Source of the DNA: Dendrolimus kikuchii | Taxonomy: Eukaryota > Arthropoda > Insecta > Lepidoptera > Lasiocampidae | NCBI GenBank assembly: GCA_019925095.2 | Contig: CM034411.1 | Coordinates: 593,001-657,000, forward strand | Direction: 5' to 3' | DNA length: 64,000 bases | In this document: positions 30,513 to 40,412 of the stretch, piece after piece | Layout: every line of letters starts with the position of its first letter | Numbering within the stretch: position 1 is the first letter of the stretch | Made by a program: the position numbers and the translations under genes | Notes under the pieces: model-generated | What the model was told of the DNA's origin: nothing | Seen by the model: the letters and a program-made list of their open reading frames with translations, nothing else | Database searches by the model: none

Positions 30513-31198
30513 AGGTGAACCCACTTAGCTAAGGAATGGAGCGCGGAGAGAGCAACTGGCTTGAATATTTTACAAGTTTATAAAATATTTCCATTCAATC
30601 CCGCCTCTGTTGGGCCACAATATTGTTTGGGGTTTCTTTGGTAATTTTGGAGGTAATTCTGTGTAGGATTTTTACCACCAAACTACGTACTATCGACCGC
30701 CAACCTCGATATGGACTTTTCGCTAGCGAATAGAAAGAAAATGTTTGGAAAAGTTAGGATTCTCTAATACCATTTTTCTTCTACTAAAAGAATCGTGATT
30801 TGGACATTACTCATAGACTATAATATAATAAGACTCCTACAAAATTACTGTAGGAAAAACTTTTGAAAAAAAAATCAAGGGGGCTAAGTCGGATTAGTAC
30901 ATTCCGGAGATACAACTTTTAGAGTCTTTGTCTTTCTCTTCCGCTGTTATTAGAACATTACGCAAAAACTACTGAGCAGATTAAAATGAAACTCGGTAAA
31001 CCTAGCTAATATCCCGCGTCAACATTTATGACACTTTATCACGGTAAATGACGTTATTTGCATGGGATAGACGTATTCGTCTATCTTTCTAGATTTATTA
31101 ATCTAGAAGAGTGGCGCGTTGCTATGACAGCGACATTTTACTAGTGAATTGCAATGGAAATGGTGGCTACAATAAAACACGATCGCAATGCCACCTTT
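30513..31198. other. Unassigned sequence
   Basis: Non-coding, with no recognised repeat. A short inverted stretch TCTAGATTTATTAATCTAGA lies near 31088-31107. The phrase TAGTGAATTGCAA near 31142 recurs at about 51119. Confidence 0.35.
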
Positions 31199-31515
31199 CC
31201 TTTTTTTTATTGCAGGAGTTCAGCAGACAGGCAGACGGCCCACTTGATGGAAAGCGGTTACCATCGCCTATGGACATTTGCAACACCAAAGGTGCTACAA
31301 ATGCGCTGCTGCTCTCTTAAGGGAGACTGGAACCTGGTCACTAATGCCGGAACACAACTCAAGGTTGTTATGGCGACATACTTTAGATCAGGGGTGGTAG
31401 CCATCCAGTCGGGCAAATGCCCTACCACCTGGCTGTGGGTTGTTTGGTCGCCTCTTACGACAGGCCACCCCAACGCAGGAGATTGTATTCTTTCTCCGTT
31501 CCTGCACAGATAAAA
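31199..31515 (-). repeat. Repeat A retroposon copy 4, full length
   Basis: This is the longest clear plus-orientated view of the family (minus sense). It runs from the T-run/ATTGCAGG at the left to TTTCTCCGTTCCTGCACAG at the right. A reading frame on the plus strand is open across the whole element (ending FLHR then stop) and has the same stop context as the copy at 54325. The repeat is probably non-coding; see findings. Confidence 0.8.
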
Positions 31516-31741
31516 TTAGTGCACGCTCGTCTGTTCTTAAGGCTCCTGACATCACCTTCTGCTAGTACACGAACAATTTGATCATGGAAGGTGTGTCGTG
31601 ACCTTCCACGACTTCTGCATCCATCCACTTTTGCATTGTATATCTGTTTAGTCATTCTTTCCACATGCCCGAACCACCGGAGCATTCATTTCCTTACCTT
31701 CACCCCGACACTCTCTTTCAGACCAACTCTCTTTCTTACTT
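31516..31741 (-). mobile_element. Repeat B copy 6, missing its 3' end
   Basis: It carries the ORF tail from KESVGVKVRKG to NRRAC in minus orientation, without the final codons and tail. It abuts repeat A copy 4 directly. Truncation at both ends suggests a later deletion. Confidence 0.7.
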
Positions 31742-32090
31742 TTTAGAAAGTAATATATCAAATTGTATTCTTTGTTATATTATTATTACGTTGATACAAA
31801 AGTATGCGCCCTTGTTAGGCAGTGGGAGGGGATGCTTTGATAGGGGGTGGTGTGCGGTGATTGATGTGCGCCGATCGCTGACTTCGCTCACAATGATTTA
31901 TTCGCTACGCACAATCGAGGTACCCAGGCAGATATTGGAAGTTTCACTCTCATACCCAACCAGCTAGGTTGAAATATCTTCAAGCTAGTTTTAACTCCAC
32001 CAATACGATCATTCGAGAATTCTGACACCATCGTCCAATTACCAACTAAGAACGTTTATACTACACAGTTCTATGACAAATTATTTACTA
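31742..32090. other. Unassigned sequence
   Basis: No coding or repeat assignment. Confidence 0.35.
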
Positions 32091-32104
32091 CGCAAGCTGT
32101 AAGT

Positions 32105-32278
32105 ACATACATACATACATAACTTCACGCCAGTTCCCTTGCGGGGTAGGCACGAACAACAGAGTACCAGGAGCCTTAAGAACAGACGAGCTTGCATGAC
32201 AAGAGTTATGAATGTCAAAGAGGCAAGTGAGGTGTGTAAGAATAAGCCTAAATGGCACTCTGTTGCTCGTGCCTACCC
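32105..32278. mobile_element. Repeat B copy 7, inverted (twin-primed) insertion
   Basis: The left part (32105-32168) is the repeat B 3' end in minus orientation. The right part (32169-32278) is an upstream piece in plus orientation. The whole is flanked by CGCAAGCTGTAAGT at 32091-32104 and 32279-32292, partly overlapping repeat B sequence. One insertion event with internal inversion fits. Confidence 0.75.
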
Positions 32279-32384
32279 CGCAAGCTGTAAGTCTTTGGAA
32301 CTTATTGCCATATATTCCCTATTAATTCATTAATTTATTTATTTATATTAATTCAGTAACAAAAACCATTTGTGTCTGAAATAC

Positions 32385-32875
32385 ATACATACATACATGA
32401 CTTCACGCCAGTTACCTTGCGGGGTAGGCACGAACAGCTGAGCGCCATTCTGGCTTATTCTTACACGCCTCTGACATTCATAGCTCTTGTCATGCACGCT
32501 TGTCTGTTCTTAAGGCTCCTGACATCACCTTCTGCTAGTACACGATCAATTTGATAATGGAAGGTGTGTCGTGGCCTTCCACGACTTCTGCATCCATCCG
32601 CTTTTGCATTGTATATCTGTTTAGTCATTCTTTCATCATACATTCTTTTCACATGCCCGAACCACCGGAGCATTCCTTTCCTTACCTTCACCCCGACACT
32701 CTCTTTCAGACCAACTCTCTTTCTTAGTTCGGTATTACGAACGCGGTCCGCGAGCGTCACTCCGCAGATTTTGCGCAGTGCTCGCATCTCGACCGCGTTT
32801 ACTCTACTTTCATGCTCTCTCTTCCATACCCAACTCTCGCCTCCATACGTGAGCGTAGGTACCAGCACCGCGTTC
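32385..32875 (-). mobile_element. Repeat B copy 8, longest copy, with target duplication
   Basis: 491 bp in minus orientation, flanked by TGTCTGAAATAC at 32373-32384 and 32876-32887. It encodes about 140 residues of the ORF2 C-terminus, including a PTLTYGGESWVWKRE stretch, NAVEMRALRKICGV and RMLRWFGHV-like motifs, as in RTE-type LINE C-termini. A deletion removes the last ORF codons before GGCGTGAAG. Confidence 0.85.
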
Positions 32876-33009
32876 TGTCTGAAATACGTAGTCATAATTA
32901 CCATTAAAAAAATAAGAATCTAATATACAATAAACATTATTAACTTTACAAATATGGCGATAGGAAGGCATTTTTATATAATCATATTATTATTTAAGCA
33001 CAAAAATAA

Positions 33010-33330
33010 TAATCTGAGTAATATTATAAATGCGAAAGTAACTGTCTGTCTGTTCTGTTTTCACGGAAAACCACTGGACCGATTTGGCTGAAACTGATGC
33101 GATGTGATGCCGAGGATGAACATAGGATACGTTTTATCCCGAAAAATGGGATAGTTTCCGGGATAAAAATATATGTGTCTCTCTGTTTGTTATGCTTTTA
33201 TGGGAAAACTACTGAACCGATTTGGCTGAAATTCGGTATATATGTAACTTTAATACCGACGGTGGACAAGGGATACTTTTTATCTCGGACTAAGTTACCC
33301 GGCAAACTTCCTACCGCCTCAGATTCAATA
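33010..33330 (+). repeat. Helitron-like or related old repeat (AATATTATAAATGCGAAAG type)
   Basis: It starts near AGTAATATTATAAATGCGAAAG. Two degenerate tandem blocks follow, each with ACCGATTTGGCTGAAA and a GGATAC...TTTTATC stretch. This word set is typical of non-autonomous Helitron-like repeats in Lepidoptera. A 3' CTAG end was not located. Confidence 0.5.
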
Positions 33331-33834
33331 AATAAAAAAGCTGAATGATAATTGCAGAATGTTTTAATTTTAGCAAAAAATGTGGTCAAAACTTAACCGG
33401 AACGAACATCAAACGTTTGACATTCAAAACCAAAAAAAATGAAATAAAACTTCACTTTTAAATTTAATTTGATTTCTGAACGACTTTTAAATTTAATTGA
33501 TTTCTAAACGACGGGACGAACATCAAATGTTTGACAGGTAGGAATAGTTTCTAAGGGAAAGCGAAATTGTTGTTTTTACTATATTCCAAGCATTTTTTTT
33601 TCATATTTACTCACCTTTTAATTTTAAACCTTCCCTGGACTTCCACAAATAATTCAAAACCAAAATTAGCCAAATCAGTCCAACCGTTCTCGAGTTTTAG
33701 CGAGGCTAACGAACAGCAATTGATTTTTATATATATAGATAATGGGATAAGTTTTGGGATAGATTTATGTAAACATTATCCCAGAAAGTAGGATAGGTTT
33801 TCTTGTGATTTGCCATTTTCGTCATTTTTGTTAA
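33331..33834. other. Unassigned AT-rich sequence with old repeat fragments
   Basis: It contains AACGTTTGACAT-like words twice (about 33409 and 33525). A stretch CGTTCTCGAGTTTTAGCGAGG near 33684 resembles an old repeat end. No coding content. Confidence 0.3.
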
Positions 33835-33882
33835 TGTGGTCGATTTGGTCGATTGGGTCGATTTGGTCGATTTGGTCATTTT
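33835..33882. repeat. Short 10-bp tandem repeat
   Basis: Four to five copies of a TTGGTCGATT-like unit, one with a G variant. Confidence 0.8.
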
Positions 33883-34099
33883 GGTATACATATGTAGTTT
33901 TAACACCGAAAATGGGCATAGATACTTTTCATCCGGGAGATAGGATAGTTTGCGATATAAAATGAAGTGAATCTTCCGGAGCAAATAGCACTAACATAGA
34001 AATATAATACAATATGCAACCTGTGTTGTAACCTCTTTAAACAAGAGGCACGGACCGGAGGTTGACCCGCGGCTCAGCCGCTGGGTAAACTCCAGTGCT

Positions 34100-34380
34100 A
34101 TATAAAAGAAGCAAATCTGTCAATTCGTTTAATGACCTCGTGAAACGACACTGCCTTAAATATGTAACTGAGAAGTAATGCTCTTCGGTCATCGGTATAC
34201 TGGACATAGTGTTGTTTCACGACACACAACATACATGTTTAAATATTGTGTAGTGTAGTCTCTCGTTGCATCACTCGCCACCAATTAGGAGTTCATCTAT
34301 ATTTCCTGAACTCTTGGAAGCCGTCCATTGCACGTGGTGAACGCTCTCCAATGTTGCATGTGTGCAACTTGTCCTAGATG
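34100..34380. other. Unassigned non-coding sequence
   Basis: It contains CGTGAAACGACACTGCC and an inverted echo TTGTTTCACGACACAC about 75 bases later. It may be a LINE untranslated region. No ORF of note. Confidence 0.35.
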
Positions 34381-34404
34381 ACCTAATTTGCACTAACTAA
34401 ATAA

Positions 34405-34505
34405 TTTTTTGGAGCTGGACCCAGCGGAATAGCCGCAGATGGCTGTTTCAGCGATACCGGACTTTGGGGGCTTCACGACTCCGTGGGAGCGGAGGCGTTC
34501 AGCCC
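34405..34505 (-). mobile_element. Short retroposon with a 23-bp target duplication
   Basis: In minus sense this is a 101-bp GC-rich sequence ending in AGCTCC plus a short poly(A). It is flanked by 23-bp perfect direct repeats at 34382-34404 and 34506-34528 (CCTAATTTGC...). It is either a small SINE or a strongly 5' truncated LINE 3' end. Confidence 0.8.
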
Positions 34506-34859
34506 CCTAATTTGCACTAACTAAATAAAACACTTATTAACTTGTTATACTGGTTTATTGTACTGAACTGACTATTGAGTAAAATACAAGAGGTTGACAA
34601 TATATTAGCTATTGCAAACAATAGTGTGTTTAGTTAGGAGACAGCGCCATCTAGTTTTGTACTGACTGAACTATTGGACTATCTACTATAAGTATGGCGC
34701 TATCTCCGACACAACTTATGGAATGAATTCCCTTCCGTGGTTTTACCAGATGCTTTTCAAAAAGGGCGTAAACAGATACCTAAAATTTCAATGAAGTAGG
34801 CAACGTATCGGCTTCCTTAGAGTTTCAGATGTCTATAGGGCCAAGCCTATACTCTTACG

Positions 34860-35690
34860 TCGCGGGGTGAGACAGGGGGATATGATTTCCATTAAACTGT
34901 TCACCAACGCGATGGAGGAAGTCTTCAAAACTCTGGATTGGGCTGGACGGGGCATTAACATCAACGGCGAGGGCATCTCTCACCTCCGTTTCGGCGACGA
35001 TATAGTTGTCTTTGCGGAGACTTTGGAGGAACTTGCCGAAATGCTGGGCAGCTTAAATGAATCTTCCCGACGAGCCGGTCTCGGCATAAATTTGGACAAG
35101 ACGAAAGTCATGTTCAATGAACACATCAAGCCGAGACCGGTAAACGTCGATGGCGTCCCTCTGGAAGTTGTACAAGAATATGTCTACCTTGGACAGAAAA
35201 TACAGGTAGGCAGGTACAGCTTCGAGGAGGAAGCCAATAGGAGGATTCAGTTGGGCTGGGCAGCATTCGGTAAGATTCGTCAAGTCTTCTCGTCGACCAT
35301 TCTGGAATGCTTAAAGACAAAAGTCTTTGAGCAGTGTATCCTCCCCATCTTGACCTACGGAACCGAGACATGGACACTGACGGCAGGATTGGTCCACATG
35401 TTCCAAGTCGCTCAACGGGCTACGGGTTGAGCTATGTTGGGTGTTTCTCTTATGGATAAAATTAGAAATGAAGATATCCGTAACAGAACCAAGGTACCTA
35501 CCAACTGACATAGCTCGCAAAATTAGCAAGTTGAAGTAGCAGTGGGCCGGTCACGTCTGCCGCAGGACCGATAGCCGATGGAGAAGACGACCTGTGCAAG
35601 GTCGCCGGTAGGCGCTGGATGAGGAAATCAGAGGACAGGGATGAGTGGCGCCGTCTTGGGGAGGCCTACGTCTAGCAATAGACTGCAAAT
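34860..35690 (+). pseudogene. RTE-type LINE reverse transcriptase remnant
   Basis: The frame at 34867-35430 encodes RT palm and thumb: RQGDMISIKLF (motif B region), LRFGDDIVVFAE (motif C, normally FADD, here FGDD), INLDKTKVM and YVYLGQKIQ, then RRIQLGWAAFGKIR and a LTYGTETWTLT stretch. A TGA at 35428 stops it. The remaining C-terminus (35431-35690: AGHVCRRTD, GWMRK and GEAYV-like words) is frameshifted. It resembles the tail at 49884-50100, so both come from the same or a sister family. It is inactive. Confidence 0.85.
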
Positions 35691-36720
35691 GCCTGACGAC
35701 GACGATAGGCTATGATAACCGCTTTCCATCAAGATCAAAAAGATGGAAAAACCATATTATGTTAATATTAAGTACTAATATAAAAAGAAGAAATGAATTG
35801 CTAAGAAAGGGAGCATAACTGAACGCAATTTAAAAGTCCAAGCGTAGCAATGCCTCCGGGACCTTATTTGAGGAGTCAATTAACGAAGTCTATTCAAAGT
35901 CAGTTTCGCCGTTTTTGCTTATAATTTATGTATCTTGGCTGCACGACGCTTTCAAATCGGATTTGCAACTGAATAGCGCTATTTTGTACATTGGTAAGCC
36001 TTTCCGCGCTGGTTTGCTTTTAAGAGTTTTCTGGAACATGATATGAAATGATAAAAATCTAAAATGTCTGAATAAAAATCATTTCTTCAAACATGCCTCA
36101 TATCTTCACGCATCTGATTCTAAACAACTTTCAAAGGAAAGAAAGATTAAATTTATATAAAAAAAACTTTTTGTTGAATTTAATTACCTACTAAGCAAAT
36201 TCAAAATATTTGAAGCTAAAATTATTCGATTACACGACCGTTGCGTAGGGAGCCGACCGCGCGAGTGGGCCACACGGCACTTCATTGTCACGCCTACATG
36301 GCTTAAAGTGCTGCCTAGATAGCCGAGTAGGGTGAGCGGCGACCACGCAACTTTTTTCTAATACTTACATTTTTAAACTCGTGATATCTTTCGAATGGAA
36401 TGTCCGAATTAAATAATTCAAAAAGTTGTATAAATATATTGAAGCAGTCTTGAATATGGAGTAATTTATTTTGATAAGGATGAATCACAGGAAATAAAAA
36501 TAAAGAACCTTTTCTAGAACACTTTTTGGCATAATTGTAATAGTTAGACATATGCCGTCGCGACACTTTTTGTAAATAATAATGTGTTCTGTAAAGTCGT
36601 AGTACATTATTTTATTCTATCATCAATAGTTTTTACAGCGCATGCGATGCAAAGAATATTTTAGGTAATTTTTTAACACCTTGGGTTACATTATTGGAGT
36701 TTTAGTATGGATCACTAATT
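35691..36720. other. Unassigned sequence
   Basis: Mostly AT-rich and non-coding. A short scrap near 35712-35735 resembles the GATGGTAACCGCTTTCCATCAAG part of repeat A. GC-richer bases at 36236-36350 have no recognised identity. Confidence 0.35.
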
Positions 36721-36724
36721 TTTT

Positions 36725-36868
36725 TTAAAAATATAATATATCCTATGTCACTCGGGGATAGTGTAGCTTCCCAACATTAGAAAAATTTTTCAAATTGGTT
36801 CAGTAATTTTGGTGCTATTCAATGCAAACAAACAATCAAATCTTTTCTCTTTATAATATTAGTATAGG
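36725..36868 (-). repeat. Helitron-like 5' end fragment
   Basis: In minus sense it begins CTATACTAATATTATAAAGAG and contains ACTGAACCAATTTG, the usual words of lepidopteran Helitron-like repeats. The 3' terminus was not found. Confidence 0.5.
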
Positions 36869-36980
36869 CAACTAAACTAAAGAAAATTTATCCTAAAAGG
36901 GACATCAGTCGCAGCATAATGCTTGTCTGTCAAACATGACCCATAAGGTATCGTCATGATAGACACTAGATTATTACATA

Positions 36981-37440
36981 GAGTTACATGCCGACAAAAA
37001 GTGAATGCACATCTGCCTGCCATAAAGCTGGTTTATTACCTTTCCCTACATTTGGACTTCTTTTGTTTACTTTATGTTTAAAATTTGTAATTAAGAAAAA
37101 CATTCTATTGTTATTGTACTTGTTTTATGGCAGTCATTAGGCAGGTGTGCCGAACTAATTCTTAGAATTTATTGTTTTGTGTCGAAGCATATTGTATTTT
37201 TACAGAATAAAAGGAAAGCTCGAACGGAGGGGTGAAGCAGTCAAGCAAGGATTACGATACGAGCAAGACGTACATTCGATGAGCGATATAGTGACGGACT
37301 TTGCGCATGTTATTGAATTGTGCAGTTTGTACTGGTTGCGTCCAGTTATAGTTGCACCTGTGTCATACGTGTTTGGATAGTTCTAATAAATTCTATAGTA
37401 ATTCCAACGGCATTTTAATTCGAGTTCCGCACTCGTAACA
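36981..37440 (+). repeat. Solo LTR, diverged copy 1
   Basis: It is alignable over its length with 59319-59768 and ends in ACTCGTAACA. The first bases (TTACATGCCGAC) lack the TG seen in the other copy. Shared words include CATTTGGACTTCTTTTGTTTAC, GGAGGGGTGA, GTGACGGACTTTGCGC and ATTCCAACGGCATTTTAATTCGAG, written here only as landmarks. No internal coding region lies nearby. The parent LTR family is unknown. Confidence 0.65.
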
Positions 37441-37483
37441 ATAGCATTGACAACAATGTTATTTTATACAAATACATAAAGAA

Positions 37484-37910
37484 ACTAGGATATGCCCCCG
37501 ACTTCGTCCACGCTTGAGGACACAAAGTACCGCAGCATCAGAAAAGAATGTAAGCAATTTGTTCTAGTGAAAGCTATGTCGGAATTAGCTAGTTATTATG
37601 CATCCGAACAACTTCAAACCGCTCCCGGGAAAATTCCTGCGGGATACCCGGGATTAAAAATATCACATATTTTATTACATCAAATTTTGCTGTCGATCTG
37701 TGGAAAGCATTGGAATTCGATTTTTTTTCAACCTGACCATTTTAAATCATTCCCATAAAAAAATCCCGCGAGATTCCCGGGATAAAACGTAGCGTAGATT
37801 TTAAGTTTAAAAATTAGCTGTCGATCAGTGAAAACCGCATCAAAATCGACACAGTCGTTTTTACGTGAATTCCGAACAAACAGACAAGAAATTTAATTTC
37901 ACTAAAAATT
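37484..37910 (-). repeat. Helitron-like non-autonomous element
   Basis: In minus sense it ends GACGAAGTCGGGGGCATATCCTAG, a GC-rich subterminal stretch then CTAG. Upstream it contains TCGATTTTGATGCGG and TTTTATCCCGGGAA words common to Helitron-like repeats. The 5' end near 37905 is not certain. Confidence 0.55.
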
Positions 37911-38019
37911 GCATCGTGTTCTCCGTCGTTTATGTAGTCAATTCCACTTGTTATTTTTTTAATTAGCTTCAATGTACAGACACGCAATGCTTACAATTTT
38001 ATAATATTTAATTTTTTTA

Positions 38020-38119
38020 ATTTTATCCGTGCAGGAAAGGAGAAAGAATACAATTTCCTGCGTTGGGGCGGCCTGTCGTAAGAGGCGACAAAACAACCCA
38101 CAGCCAGGTGGTAGGGCAT
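38020..38119 (+). repeat. Repeat A retroposon copy 5, cut by Gypsy copy 3
   Basis: It matches the 5' portion of repeat A in plus sense (TCCGTGCAGGAAAGGAGAAAG ... GGTGGTAGGGCA) and stops where the Gypsy LTR begins. The rest of repeat A does not resume on the far side at 46858. Confidence 0.75.
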
Positions 38120-38122
38120 TTT

Positions 38123-38324
38123 TAAATTTACCCTTTTTAAAAAAAGGAATATTTTAATTAAACACTATAAGTAATTATTTTTAGAGAAGCAACCGCTCAC
38201 AATAGAAATTAACGACAGACTGAGCTAAACGCATTGAGAACAGGGTATATGATAAGTAAGGCTGCTGAGGTATCTCGGCAGTCTTGCAGGTAAGCATTAA
38301 CCCTTGCAGTACATGGGTATAACA
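38123..38324 (-). repeat. Gypsy copy 3, 3' LTR, outer end missing
   Basis: It matches 6863-7063 of copy 2. The terminal TGTTATAAGGGAAA is absent. The inner end GTATAACA is preserved and is preceded in element sense by an uninterrupted AAAGGGGGAGG polypurine tract (38325-38336). Confidence 0.93.
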
Positions 38325-38336
38325 CCTCCCCCTTTA
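38325..38336 (-). promoter_or_regulatory. Gypsy copy 3 polypurine tract
   Basis: Minus strand AAAGGGGGAGG directly precedes the LTR TGTTATACCC. It is cleaner than the tract in copy 2, which has two T residues. Confidence 0.7.
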
Positions 38337-38372
38337 AGAAGAGACTTTGGGGATGTTTCAAAGTCTCTGTGA

Positions 38373-40271
38373 TTAAACTTTTACTCTAGTCGGAGCCTTA
38401 GGGGTGACTATTTCTATATCAGAATCTTTATCGGAAGAATCTTTTGAATCCGAATTCTGCGGAGAAAGTAATTTTAATTTAAATCTGGATGGTTGTGGTC
38501 GGTTGCCTCTAGGTTTACAAATTTTATAATATAAGACATAACTAAAATAACAAAGCATACAAATGAAAAGTAAAATCGTTAGGATAGAATAGTGTGTCCC
38601 ATATCTTACAATGTGCGGGTTTTCTTTTATGGAATTTAGATCACTTAACATGTTTTCCAAAAGCATTTTGCTTTTCTTATTAAAATCGTCCAAATCTACA
38701 TCATGTAACTTGACAGGAGACACATTATCTATTTCATTTAGTTTTACATGGTCGCAACAAGTATCATCAATAAGGTTAAATTCTGGAAAGCTATTGACAG
38801 GTGAAGTTATATTTAAGATATTAGAATTGGGTATAAGTGTTGTACTTTTACAATAACCAACACAATTTTCGGGGATATTAATGATACCTGTTCCAATTAT
38901 TACAGTTTCGTACAATTTGGAATTGGAACAATCAATCGAAAGTTTGGTCGATTCTGATTGTATATAAATCCATTTATTGTTAGAGATTGATTTCCAAATA
39001 TCTATTTTCCCGAACACTGTTTTCGTTTCACACTGCGGTGGTTTTTCACTAATTACCTTTGCTAGTAATTCACTCTCACAGCACTGTTTAGCGTCCGTGG
39101 AATAGACCGTTTCTACATTACAAATGAAGTTACCCGGACTTACATTCTTGCAGTTTCCGAGGTCATTAAAGATACAATACTGTGCCTTGTCTTTGGTCAT
39201 TGCTATATATTTATTAGTTGGAAGTATCAAACTAAATGAGTTCGGTTGTTCAGGGTTATGCGGAGTAGGCAGAGCGATGTTGTGGAATAGCATGTATTCC
39301 TTGGTGCTTACTAACGGTACTTGCACAACAAACATGATTTTATTATTTAAATAATAACATACTAGTTTTGAAATACTTAGAATAAGGTGCATATTACTTA
39401 AATCTAAAACTACGGGCAACTCGAGGTCACCGGGCAAATGACGATGGTTATTAGCAAGCTCTCTGTATAATTGGTTTGGGGTTATAATGGCAGGATGCAG
39501 GATATTCTGACTACTAAATAATATTGCGTTGGTAATGTCTTCTAATTGAAATGATAACGTAAGTATCGATGCTTCTAAGGTGGTTAGGATTTCATTAACT
39601 TTTACTAATATTTGTAATCCATTTGTTAATTCGGTGATGTTTTTAACACTGACAGAGAGGTTGTTAATAGCGTTACTGAGATAAATTTCATTATCTTTTA
39701 TTTTTTGTAAAGTTTCATTATAACGTTCTATTACAGATGTGGTAACCAGTATATTTTCCTTCATGAGCGAAATCAACTGTTTTTCGTTATTTTGTAATGC
39801 TGTTATCGCTTCATCGTATTTGAGAGCATCGTTTTCGTCTAAGGTGCCGAAAACTTGTTTCAGAATTGTACCTATCCCTCCTATCCAGGCACTGCGTTTT
39901 ATGCGGTTATCTATTAAGTGTGAGATGGAGGAAAATTCTTTATTCATATCTTGATAACGTGCTTTTAGAGGTTGTAACATATTACGGCATTCTGTGTCGA
40001 CTTCCATGATTCTGGTTTGACTACACAATTTTCCTGTGATCTCAAAAGCATTTTCAATGTTCTGTATATGGGAGGTAAAGTGTGAAATATCTACCGGTAT
40101 TAGGATATTTAACTGAACATTTTTAATTTTAAGTTTTCCTAAGTAATCATAGTAGAGGCCTGGACTTGAAGTAATTGATTGGATGTAGTCTTGATCGGAT
40201 TGGACCCGAGTTGCGCTGCAAATAATAATTAATGTAAGTCTAACTAACGTAAGTATTCTATTTTGTAATAT
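38373..40271 (-). CDS. env: Errantivirus-type envelope glycoprotein (Env), copy 3
   Basis: Open from 40271 to the stop at 38373 (about 630 codons). A hydrophobic signal-like segment (RILTLVRLTLIII context, about 40263-40205) opens the frame, with a TAG just before it and no ATG, so the mRNA is expected to be spliced. From the cysteine at 40025 the ectodomain follows. Furin-like RIKR lies near residue 42-45 of that part, followed by a GGIG-rich fusion-peptide-like stretch, helical heptad-like segments, many cysteines, a transmembrane helix (about 22 residues rich in L, I, F) and a cytoplasmic tail rich in S, D and K. Family knowledge: such Env proteins resemble baculovirus F. Intact. Confidence 0.88.
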   Translation of the reverse strand: MLQNRILTLVRLTLIIICSATRVQSDQDYIQSITSSPGLYYDYLGKLKIKNVQLNILIPVDISHFTSHIQNIENAFEITGKLCSQTRIMEVDTECRNMLQPLKARYQDMNKEFSSISHLIDNRIKRSAWIGGIGTILKQVFGTLDENDALKYDEAITALQNNEKQLISLMKENILVTTSVIERYNETLQKIKDNEIYLSNAINNLSVSVKNITELTNGLQILVKVNEILTTLEASILTLSFQLEDITNAILFSSQNILHPAIITPNQLYRELANNHRHLPGDLELPVVLDLSNMHLILSISKLVCYYLNNKIMFVVQVPLVSTKEYMLFHNIALPTPHNPEQPNSFSLILPTNKYIAMTKDKAQYCIFNDLGNCKNVSPGNFICNVETVYSTDAKQCCESELLAKVISEKPPQCETKTVFGKIDIWKSISNNKWIYIQSESTKLSIDCSNSKLYETVIIGTGIINIPENCVGYCKSTTLIPNSNILNITSPVNSFPEFNLIDDTCCDHVKLNEIDNVSPVKLHDVDLDDFNKKSKMLLENMLSDLNSIKENPHIVRYGTHYSILTILLFICMLCYFSYVLYYKICKPRGNRPQPSRFKLKLLSPQNSDSKDSSDKDSDIEIVTPKAPTRVKV

Positions 40272-40412
40272 CTAACCTAACTATTATAATATAATATAAT
40301 TCTATTACTAACCTATATCTATATCTGTGTAAGTTATATATATTATTTTTCTGGTCTAGATTTTCTATTTCTAAGAGTTTCTGTTTTTATTTTAATAATT
40401 AGTAGGTTTTCT

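Noticed and set aside
37177..37380. A small gene at 37177
   Set aside because: It lies inside a solo LTR, and its frame is not kept in the related LTR at 59319.
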